A DNA stretch of 64,000 nt, taken from assembly GCF_016862915.1 (NCBI RefSeq), contig NZ_BONW01000033.1, positions 19,359 to 83,358 on the forward strand, read 5' to 3'. Below the pieces are notes generated by a model, which saw nothing but the letters and a program-made list of their open reading frames with translations, was not told the DNA's origin and did not search any database. The stretch comes from Plantactinospora endophytica. GTDB lineage: Bacteria > Actinomycetota > Actinomycetes > Mycobacteriales > Micromonosporaceae. This document shows, piece after piece, positions 26,394 through 33,723 of the stretch (positions are counted from its first letter, which is position 1; every line of letters begins with the position of its first letter). A program made the translations under genes and the position numbers.

Positions 26394-26455
26394 CCCGCAC
26401 CGCGACCGCCGGGCCGCCGGGTCGTCGGATCGCCGATGTGCGATCGCAGGGGCCA

Positions 26456-26504
26456 CCGCCCGGGCCGCCGACGGACCGGTGGCGTCCGTCGGCGGCCCGG
26501 GCGG
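26456..26504. terminator. Strong bidirectional hairpin, perfect 20-bp stem
   Basis: The arms 26456-26475 and 26485-26504 are perfectly complementary over 20 bp, with a 9-nt loop (CCGGTGGCG). They lie between the convergent SDR and membrane-protein genes. There is no T-tract, but the stability and position make a two-way terminator very likely. Confidence 0.8.
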
Positions 26505-26520
26505 CAGCCGTCAGACCCCG

Positions 26521-26943
26521 TCAGACCCGGGCGGTCGGCGAGTCGGACCGGTCCGGCGCCGGCACCGCCGGGGCGGGCCGGGTCGCCGGCACCCGCCCGG
26601 CGGCGATCCGGCCGAGCAGCACCGCCAGTACCACGCTGGGCAGGATCAGGAAGACGTGGTCGACCGGGAACTCGCCCCGGACCACGTAACTGAACAGCGA
26701 CGTGGTGAAGACGGCCGCCGCCCAGGCGTACGCGAAGAGCATCGCCGGTACCGCCACCCGCCGGGGCAGCAGCGACGAGCCCAGTGCGAAGACGGTCACC
26801 AGCAGGTCCGGGACCAGGAACAGATTGTCCGACCGGACCGCGCCCGAGGTCGCGAAGTACCAGACCATCACCACCGTCAGCAGAGCGGCGGTCCCCCGTG
26901 CGACCGCCACCGTGTCCACCCGCCCGAACCCCGGACCAGCCAT
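26521..26943 (-). CDS. Small integral membrane protein, unknown function
   Basis: 140 residues from the ATG at 26943, with GGGGAGGG at about 26950-26957 as ribosome site. Four hydrophobic helices are evident: ALLTVVMVWYFATSGAV, LFLVPDLLVTVFALGSSLL, VPAMLFAYAWAAAVFTTSLF and VFLILPSVVLAVLLGRIAAG. A Pro/Asp-rich cytoplasmic tail follows. I do not recognise a named family. It lies 137 bp behind a two-component system on the same strand and may be part of its output or sensing, by proximity only. Confidence 0.75.
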   Translation of the reverse strand: MAGPGFGRVDTVAVARGTAALLTVVMVWYFATSGAVRSDNLFLVPDLLVTVFALGSSLLPRRVAVPAMLFAYAWAAAVFTTSLFSYVVRGEFPVDHVFLILPSVVLAVLLGRIAAGRVPATRPAPAVPAPDRSDSPTARV

Positions 26944-27080
26944 CGTCGTCCCTCCCCGGATCCCGTTGCCGACGAGGACGAGTCTGCGGTCCGCGCGCCG
27001 GCCCCGGAAGCGAGCCAGCCCGCCCCCGGCACCGGGCCGGCCACACCCACCGGGTGCGGCTACCCGTACCCGCCCCCTTC

Positions 27081-27728
27081 TCAGCCGTTGAGGTAGCGGA
27101 GTACGGCCAGCACCCGGCGGTGGTCGTCGGGCGAGGCGGGCAGGGCCAGTTTGGCGAAGATGTTCGTACAGTGCTTCTCCACGGTCCGCTCGGCGATGTC
27201 GAGCCGTTCCGCGATGGCCTGGTTGGTCCGGCCCTCGGCCATCAGGGCGAGGACCGCCCGCTCCCGTTCGCTCAGCCCGCGCAGCGGGTCGTCGTCGCGG
27301 TCCCGGCGGCCGACGAGCTGGTCGATGACGACCGGGTCGAACGCGGTACCCCCGGCACCGACCCGCCGGACCGCCGCCGCGAACTCGGCCAGGTCGGAGA
27401 CCCGGTCCTTGAGCAGGTAGCCGACCCCCCGGGCGCCGCCGTCGAGCAGCTCGACGGTGTAGCTGACCCGGACGTACTGCGACAGCACCAGCACCCCGGT
27501 CGCCGGATGGCGGCGGCGGATCTCCCGGGCCGCCCGCAACCCCTCGTCGGTACGCGTCGGCGGCAGCCGGATGTCGACGACGGCGACCTCGGGGCGGTAC
27601 CGGGCCACCCCGGCGAGCAGCGCCGTCGCGTCCTCGACACCGCACACCACCGTCAGGCCGGCCTCGGTGAGCAGCCGGACCAGCCCCTCCCGCAGCAGCG
27701 TGTTGTCCTCGGCCAGGGCTACCCGCAC
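27081..27728 (-). CDS. NarL/LuxR-type response regulator
   Basis: 215 residues from the GTG at 27728, overlapping the last 10 nt of the kinase gene. The receiver domain has the acidic pair in VALAEDNTLLREGL, the phospho-acceptor Asp in VAVVDIRLPP and the conserved Lys in YLLKDRV. The C-terminal LuxR helix-turn-helix is LSERERAVLALMAEGRTNQA to RTVEKHCTNIFAKL. It is the cognate partner of the overlapping histidine kinase. Target genes are not evident, though the small membrane protein directly downstream is a candidate. Confidence 0.94.
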   Translation of the reverse strand: MRVALAEDNTLLREGLVRLLTEAGLTVVCGVEDATALLAGVARYRPEVAVVDIRLPPTRTDEGLRAAREIRRRHPATGVLVLSQYVRVSYTVELLDGGARGVGYLLKDRVSDLAEFAAAVRRVGAGGTAFDPVVIDQLVGRRDRDDDPLRGLSERERAVLALMAEGRTNQAIAERLDIAERTVEKHCTNIFAKLALPASPDDHRRVLAVLRYLNG

Positions 27729-29320
27729 GGCAGCACCGCCCGGACCCGGGTACCGCCACCGGCCGGGCTGACCAGCTCGAACGAGCCACCGGCGACGGCT
27801 ACCCGATCGGCCAGCCCGCGCAGCCCCGTACCGCCGGCCGGATCCGCACCGCCCCGGCCGTCGTCCCGGACCTCCACCACCAGCCGCCCGTCGTGCCGGT
27901 CGAGCCGCAGCTCGGCCGTTGCCGCCGCCGCGTGCTTGGTGACGTTCGCCAGCGCCTCGGCGACCACGTAGTAGGCGGTGGTCTCCACCTCGGCCGGCAA
28001 CCGGTCCGGCAGCTCGTCCGGCAGCTTCAGCGGTACCGGCGACAGCGCGGCCAGCTCGCGTACCGCGCCGGGCAGGCCGCGCTCGGTCAGCAGCGGCGGA
28101 TGCAGCCCCTGGGTCAGCGCCCGCAACTCGGCCAGGATCGCCAGCGTGCCGCTCCTGGCCTCGGCGATCAGCGGTACGGCCCGGTCCGGATCGGTACGCA
28201 GCACGGACTCCGCCAGGCCCAGCGTGAGCGGAATGGCCAGCAACCGCTGCTGTACGCCGTCGTGCAGGTCCCGTTCCAGCCGTCGCCGTTCCGCCTCGCC
28301 GGCCCGCAGCAACGCGAGCCGGGAGTCGGCGAGTTGCCGCAGCCGGGCCCGCAGGTCGGCGGTGAGCCGCTCGTTCTCCAGCGCGAGTCCCGCCGCCGCA
28401 CAGGTGGCCTCGATCAACTCCGGCTCCTCCGCCAGCGCCCGGTCGTGCACGAGTATCGCGATCGGCTCGGTCCCCCGGTCGATCCGGGTCACCGCCCGGT
28501 CCGCACCGTCCCGGTCCGCACCGTCCTCCGGCGGGACCACGGTACGGCCGTCGAGGTCGACGTACCGGCCCGACTCCGGCGCCCAGTAGCCGATCCGCAG
28601 GGTCGGGTCGTGCAGTGCCCGGGCCAGCGTCGACTCGATCGCCGCCGGCCGGGGTACCGCGTGCAGCCGGACGACCAGGTCCGCGACCCCGGCCCGGTCG
28701 AGCCGGCGGCGCAACAGCCCGGCCAGGTAGCCCAGCGGTACGGCCACCAGGGCGACCTGCAACGCCACGGTGAGCGCGACGACGTCCCGACCGGCGATCG
28801 TCGCCGGCTTCACCGTCACGAAGAGCGCCACCGCCAGCACGGCGGTGCCGAAGACCGGGTTGAGGTACCGGCGCCGGAGGGCGCTGCTGCGCCGCCAGCG
28901 GACGAGTAGCAGTACCACCGCCGCCGAGCCGCTGACCAGGATCGCGACGATGGCGACCGCCCCGACCGGCGGGCCGGCGTCGGGCAACCCCGGGTCGGCA
29001 CCGGACGGCCAGGTTCCGCCGGTTCCGCCACCGTCCGGCCCGACACCGGGCACGGCCAGCAGGGCGACCACGGCGACGCTCAGGTAGGCCAGCCCGACCA
29101 CCAGGCGCGGTGTCGGCGTGCCGAGTCGTCCGGTCGGAAAGGCCACCACCAGGTGCACCAGGACGGCCGCCCAGCCGGCGGCCCGGATCACGGCGAGACT
29201 CTCCGGCAGCGCCAACGGCAGCGGGAGCTTGGCGAACCACCACGACAGGCCGACGGCGACCAGCAGCGGGCCGGTCCGGTTGCCCGGCCGGGCCCGCCAG
29301 CCGAGCAGGCCCGCCGCCAC
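27719..29320 (-). CDS. Sensor histidine kinase (HisKA_3 type), start uncertain
   Basis: 533 residues from the GTG at 29320. Several N-terminal membrane helices are followed by a GAF-like linker, a HisKA_3 dimerisation region with the phospho-His in RRRLERDLHDGVQQRLLAIP, and a HATPase_c domain (VVAEALANVTKHAAAA, DDGRGG, GTGLRGLADRV). The GTG start trims the first helix. Upstream in frame there is no ATG or GTG before the tRNA remnant, but a CTG at 29356 has a well-placed GGAGG (29364-29368) and would restore the helix (LLAVPIGVGLSFVAAGLLGW). I suspect the true start lies there or at another non-ATG codon. Confidence 0.85.
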   Translation of the reverse strand: MAAGLLGWRARPGNRTGPLLVAVGLSWWFAKLPLPLALPESLAVIRAAGWAAVLVHLVVAFPTGRLGTPTPRLVVGLAYLSVAVVALLAVPGVGPDGGGTGGTWPSGADPGLPDAGPPVGAVAIVAILVSGSAAVVLLLVRWRRSSALRRRYLNPVFGTAVLAVALFVTVKPATIAGRDVVALTVALQVALVAVPLGYLAGLLRRRLDRAGVADLVVRLHAVPRPAAIESTLARALHDPTLRIGYWAPESGRYVDLDGRTVVPPEDGADRDGADRAVTRIDRGTEPIAILVHDRALAEEPELIEATCAAAGLALENERLTADLRARLRQLADSRLALLRAGEAERRRLERDLHDGVQQRLLAIPLTLGLAESVLRTDPDRAVPLIAEARSGTLAILAELRALTQGLHPPLLTERGLPGAVRELAALSPVPLKLPDELPDRLPAEVETTAYYVVAEALANVTKHAAAATAELRLDRHDGRLVVEVRDDGRGGADPAGGTGLRGLADRVAVAGGSFELVSPAGGGTRVRAVLPCG

Positions 29321-29475
29321 GAAGCTCAGGCCGACACCGATCGGGACAGCGAGCAGGGCACTACCTCCGCAGGTGGTAGTCGCGCGGAACTCGACGGTAT
29401 CGCCCCGGGACGACCAACTGGCATCCGCTGACCTGGCACGCGGCGGTCGCTGCGGCGATAGCCGCAGGTCACCTC

Positions 29476-29523
29476 TGGTGGGCCGCCTGGGATTCGAACC
29501 CAGAACCCGCGGATTAAAAGTCC
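29476..29523 (-). other. att-type site: 3-prime part of tRNA-Lys(TTT)
   Basis: Read on the minus strand, this is a tRNA 3-prime end: three stem bases GGA, anticodon loop CTTTTAA (anticodon TTT, Lys), TCCGC, variable loop, T arm CTGGG-TTCGAAT-CCCAG, acceptor strand GCGGCCC, discriminator A and an encoded CCA. To the right, where the D arm and 5-prime acceptor GGGCCGC should be, the sequence is unrelated. The fragment is therefore not a functional tRNA. It is the usual leftover at one end of an element integrated in a tRNA 3-prime half; the intact gene should be found beyond the right end of the window. Confidence 0.85.
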
Positions 29524-29762
29524 AAAGTAGAAGGCATACTGATCCAAAGTCGACTCTATCGCAAAACGCATCCCACCGCAACCCGCCAGTTCCAACCGCA
29601 TCCCGGCACGTCCGCACAGGTCCTAGCCGTGTATAGGCCGCCATCCAAGTCAATGGATGCGCTTGACCGCCTCGCAGTGGCCACGGAATCCGGCTACATC
29701 GCGCAACTTCCATACCACCTCCCTGGCGTCCGAGCACCCACGGAGCATCTGGAGCCGCCTGA

Positions 29763-31447
29763 CTAGCGGTAGTTTGTCAGCTTCATGGTGGCAAATATAG
29801 ATTCAGGGCGTGGCCATGCGCTACGGCGTTGAGCAGTTGCTGGAGTTCGTCGGGTGGTGGCTTGTTGGTCCAGGCTGTCCAGCAGCGGTGCAGCAGGAGC
29901 CACGGGGTGAGCCAGGGCGGACCGCGCGTAGCGCTTTGGACCAGCTGGGCTGGTCAGTCGGCGGCCCGGCTTCGGCGCCCCCTCTCTCCGGAGTTGTCGC
30001 GGGGCGGCTCCGGAGCGGGGGCAAGGGTGTCGTTTGTGGATGGTCGGTCGAACCAGGTGTCCCAGCAAACGAAATGCGCAGTTCACCAGTGTTTGGTGAC
30101 GGCGGAGCGCGGTGGCGGAGCGGACTTGGAGGTCGGCCCAACCGAGTTCGTCCTTGACCTGTTTATAGCTTTGCTCGATCCAGTGCCGGATCCCGTAGAT
30201 GCGCACGACTTCGGTCAGGTTCGCCGGCTCGTGGGCCGGATCAGGAGTGTCGTGCGGGCCACCGGGTCGGGGCATGTTGGTGGCCAGGTACCAGGTGGCC
30301 TTGTCCGGCAAGGTTTCCGGGTCGGTGGTGGCGACCACGAGGCGGGTGCGCCCATCGGATCCCCACCAGCCCAATTGGGCGTCGGTGGCCCACCAGGTGC
30401 CGGTGCGCCCGTCGCGGAACCGGCGCTCGACGGGTGCCAGCCGCCGGGATCGCCGGGACCATTCCATGGCACGGCCCGGGCGGCGTCCTTCGGGGTGTAG
30501 GCCTCGGCACCGTACTGCCAGGTGCCGCGGGCGGGCTTGAGGGCCATGACAGAGCCCCAGCCGCTGGTACGCAGTTCGGCGCGTTAGGTCGTCGTGATCG
30601 CAGTAGAAGCAGTCCGCCACCACCGCCCGGCACGCCACACCGGCGGCGCGGGCCTTGGCGACCAGGTCGGCGGCGATCTGCAGCTTGGTCCGGAAGTCGG
30701 GATCGGCCCGCTTCTTCGCGAAGCGCGACGCGGGGGTGTAGGGCTCGGCGTGCAGCGGATAGTAGAGGCGTTCGTCGGCCCACATGGTGCTCACCGTGAC
30801 GGTGCCGTTGTCGGTCTTGCCGTAACGGCCCAGCCACTGCCTGCCAACATGTGCCGTCGCGGTGCCGTCCTTGCGGTCGCCGGAGTCGTCGGTCGCGATC
30901 ACCCCGCGCGCGTGCGGCGCGGTCGCCGGATCGTTGACCAGCAACTCCAGCCGCCGCCAGTTGACCTCGTCGGCGTTCCATGTCGACTGCGACAGGAAGT
31001 ACTGCAACCGTTGCACCGCAGCGTGCTGTGCCCCCGCGACCGGCTCGGACCCGGCCAGGCCGGTCAAGGTCTTGTTCCGATCACGGGGCGGCAAAAGCCC
31101 GGTCAGATACTCACGAAACCCTCGCCGCTGCGCCAGCCTGGAGAACAACTCGTCGAAAGAGGCCGCATAGTCCTCCAACGGACCCGCAGCCGGACGACAC
31201 GTCGCACGAACCACCAACACCCCACTCGCTCGACAGGTCGCCTGCCGAATGAAACGCCGTCCGCCACCACCGGCATGCACCACGACCCGGACGACACCAC
31301 CTCCACGATGCACTCACCGCGCCGGAGCGGACGCACAGCCCAACTGCCATGCCGTGAGGAAGGCTGCCCGTGGTGCTCAAGGGAGGGACACCTCGCACGT
31401 GGTGACACTGGCTCAGAGCCACGGGGTCCGGGCTGAACTTTCGGAGA
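29763..31447 (-). mobile_element. IS701-type insertion sequence, degenerate
   Basis: The left end begins near CTAGCGGTAGTTTGTCAG (29763 onward). The right end near 31430-31447 reads, in reverse, CCGAAAGTTCAGCCC, an imperfect counterpart of the left terminal repeat. CTAG at the left edge fits the YTAR-type target of IS701 relatives, but I cannot see a matching duplicate at the right, so the ends are approximate. The transposase inside is frameshifted. Confidence 0.55.
29783..31220 (-). pseudogene. IS701-family transposase, multiple frameshifts
   Basis: The family start is near the GTG at 31220 (VLVVRATCRPAAGPLEDYAA). DDE features survive: VIATDDSGDRKDGTATAHVG, then CRAVVADCFYCDHDDLT and YGIRHWIEQSYKQVKDELGW. 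A 1-nt insertion near 30583 throws the frame; the proper sequence continues in another frame (GWGSVMALKPARGTWQYG), and a compensating 1-nt loss near 30435 restores it. Further shifts lie in the C-terminal part: the native ending ALNLYLPP-stop (TGA at 29783-29785) is out of frame with the main ORF. An open frame across 29763-31313 exists but about 50 internal residues and the tail are scrambled. Confidence 0.8.
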
Positions 31448-31500
31448 TGGTGTCTGACTCGACGACTCCGCTGCGGCTATCCCTTCTGCAACTCTCTTGA

Positions 31501-33687
31501 TCAGTTGCCGGGAATGATTCGATAGACGTCGAATACACCGTCAACGGCCGCCACAGCATCGACGATGCCGCTCAATTTACTTGGCTCGCCGAACTCGAAG
31601 CTGAGCTGGCCGACTACAACGTAGTCGAGCGTGGTGGTCATTGTGACGGATAGAATCTTGACCGGCTCTTCGGAAAGCACTCGAACTACGTCTGCCATAA
31701 GCGCGTCTCGACTGAAGGCCTCGACTTGTATAGCCGCGATGAACATCGAGGCAGTGGTCGGTTTCCACCTAACGTTGACAACCCTCTCTGCCTGCGCTCT
31801 CAACCCCTCCGCCATCGCGCAGTCGTCACGGTGGATGCTCACCCCACTGAAGCGGGTAACAAAGCCGAACACGGTATCTGGTGGCACCGGGGTGCAGCAG
31901 CGGGAAAGCTTGATCCACACGTCACTGGCACCCTCGACCACCACACCTGGGTTGCAGGCGTCACGGGGGCGCTGTGAACGGTCATCGACCGCGACCTCGG
32001 CGGAGCCCTCGGCAGCGTCCCCTTCACTTTCGTAGCCCGCCTCCAGAATTTGCACCACGGACTGCGCGGAGACCTGATTGTTACCTATTGCGGCATAGAT
32101 CGAGGCGATATCGACCAGCCGTAGGTCCCTGGCGGCAGCCTCAAGATTGTCCCTGGTTAGCATCCGCTGCAACGACATGCCCTGCTTGCGCATCGCCTTG
32201 ACGATCGCGTCCTTGCCGGCCTCGATCGCCTCCTCGCGCCGCTCCTTGTTGAAGTACTGCCGGATTTTCGCCCGCGCTCGAGGACTCTTGGTAAAGCCCA
32301 GCCAGTCCTGAGTCGGCCCGGCCGTACTGGATGTTGAGGTGATGATTTCGACCAAGTCGCCGTTGGAGAGCGTCGACTCCAACGGCACCAGCTTGCCGTT
32401 CACCCGCGCGCCGATGCACTTGTGCCCCACCTCGGTGTGCACCGCATACGCGAAGTCCACCGGCGTCGAGGCGGTCGGCAGTGGTAGGACGTCCCCCTTG
32501 GGGGTGAGAACGTAGACCTCCTGGCTGGACAGGTCGAAGCGGAGCGCGTCGAGGAACTCGCTCGGGTCGGCCGCCTCACGCTGCCAGTCCAGCAACTGCC
32601 GCAGCCACGTCATCTCGTCGATGTGTGCCGGCGGGCCGACGACCGTCTCGCCCTTCTTCTCCTTGTACTTCCAGTGCGCCGCGATGCCGAACTCCGCCGT
32701 ACGGTGCATCGCGTACGTCCGGATCTGCATCTCGACCGGCTTGCCACTCGGCCCGATCACCGTGGTGTGCAACGACTGGTACATGTTGAACTTCGGCATC
32801 GCGATGTAGTCCTTGAACCGACCCGGCACGGGCTGCCAGTTCGCGTGGATCACACCGAGCGCCGCGTAGCAGGCGACCACGCTGTCGACCAGGATGCGCA
32901 CGCCGACCAGGTCGTGGACACGATCGAAATCACTGCCCCGCCCCATGATCCTTCGGTGGATCGCGTAGAGGTGCCTGGGTCGGCCGGTGGTCTCCGCCTT
33001 GATCTTGGCGGACCGCAGATCGATCTGCACCTTCTGGGTCACCTGCCTCAGCAGCGCCTCACACTGCGGCTGGTGCTTCTCCAACAGCCGTTGTATCTCC
33101 GCGTAACGTCTCGGAAGGAGGTTCGCGAAGGCTAAGTCCTCCAGCTCCCACTTGATGGCGTTCATACCGAGCCGGTGCGCCAGTGGCACCAGAACCTCCA
33201 GCGTCTCCTTGGCCTTCTGCTCCCGCTCGGTCACCGGCAGGAAGGTCAACGTACGGAGGTTGTGCAATCGATCCGCGAGCTTTATCACCAGAACCCTGGG
33301 GTCTCTGGTCAACGAGACGATCATTGCTCGCGTGTCCGCAGGGTCCGCGTCAGCGTCAACTCTCATTCTGTCCAACGTCGCCGTACCAGCCATCAAAGAC
33401 ATGACCTCCCGGTCGAACGCACCCGAGAGATCCTGAGTACTATCATCACAGTCATGCAGAAGCGCGACGACAATGGTTGCCGTGTCCATGCCCAGGTTGG
33501 CGAGGATCGTGGCGACAGCTAGCGGATGGACTATGTAGGGGTCGCCCGACTTCCGATACTGCCCCGTATGGAAGCGCGCAGCGAAGTCGTATGCACGGGC
33601 TATCTGTCTCGTGTCGGCATTCGGATGGCTGGATTTGTGGGTTTCGATCAATGGCTCCAGTACTTCACTGATTCTCCTGGAGCGCAC
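31501..33687 (-). CDS. Long RelA/SpoT homologue, island-borne, altered hydrolase motif
   Basis: 728 residues from the GTG at 33687, 36 nt after the trypsin-NACHT stop, so probably in its operon. It has the full long-RSH layout: HD hydrolase (1-180), synthetase (about 210-350, with FKDYIAMPKFNMYQSLHTTV), TGS (about 400-460, VYVLTPKGDVLPLP), zinc-finger/helical region and a C-terminal ACT/RRM domain. Metal ligands of the HD domain are kept (IVHP, LLHD, KLADRLHN), but the catalytic stretch normally HDTVEDT reads HDCDDST, so the Glu-Asp pair becomes Asp-Ser. Synthesis of (p)ppGpp looks intact, hydrolysis doubtful. The gene is lower in GC than the left flank, so it is more likely an acquired copy than the housekeeping rel. 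Confidence 0.85.
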   Translation of the reverse strand: MRSRRISEVLEPLIETHKSSHPNADTRQIARAYDFAARFHTGQYRKSGDPYIVHPLAVATILANLGMDTATIVVALLHDCDDSTQDLSGAFDREVMSLMAGTATLDRMRVDADADPADTRAMIVSLTRDPRVLVIKLADRLHNLRTLTFLPVTEREQKAKETLEVLVPLAHRLGMNAIKWELEDLAFANLLPRRYAEIQRLLEKHQPQCEALLRQVTQKVQIDLRSAKIKAETTGRPRHLYAIHRRIMGRGSDFDRVHDLVGVRILVDSVVACYAALGVIHANWQPVPGRFKDYIAMPKFNMYQSLHTTVIGPSGKPVEMQIRTYAMHRTAEFGIAAHWKYKEKKGETVVGPPAHIDEMTWLRQLLDWQREAADPSEFLDALRFDLSSQEVYVLTPKGDVLPLPTASTPVDFAYAVHTEVGHKCIGARVNGKLVPLESTLSNGDLVEIITSTSSTAGPTQDWLGFTKSPRARAKIRQYFNKERREEAIEAGKDAIVKAMRKQGMSLQRMLTRDNLEAAARDLRLVDIASIYAAIGNNQVSAQSVVQILEAGYESEGDAAEGSAEVAVDDRSQRPRDACNPGVVVEGASDVWIKLSRCCTPVPPDTVFGFVTRFSGVSIHRDDCAMAEGLRAQAERVVNVRWKPTTASMFIAAIQVEAFSRDALMADVVRVLSEEPVKILSVTMTTTLDYVVVGQLSFEFGEPSKLSGIVDAVAAVDGVFDVYRIIPGN

Positions 33688-33723
33688 GCTGGCTGATTCA
33701 GGCCGGCGTCGAGCGAACAGCCC

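Noticed and set aside
29476..29555. Complete tRNA-Lys gene
   Set aside because: Only the 3-prime portion pairs. No D arm or GGGCCGC acceptor strand is present to the right, and the anticodon stem is incomplete.
31103..31422. ORFs upstream of the transposase on the minus strand
   Set aside because: They overlap the transposase N-terminus in other frames and have no family features; most likely IS flank.
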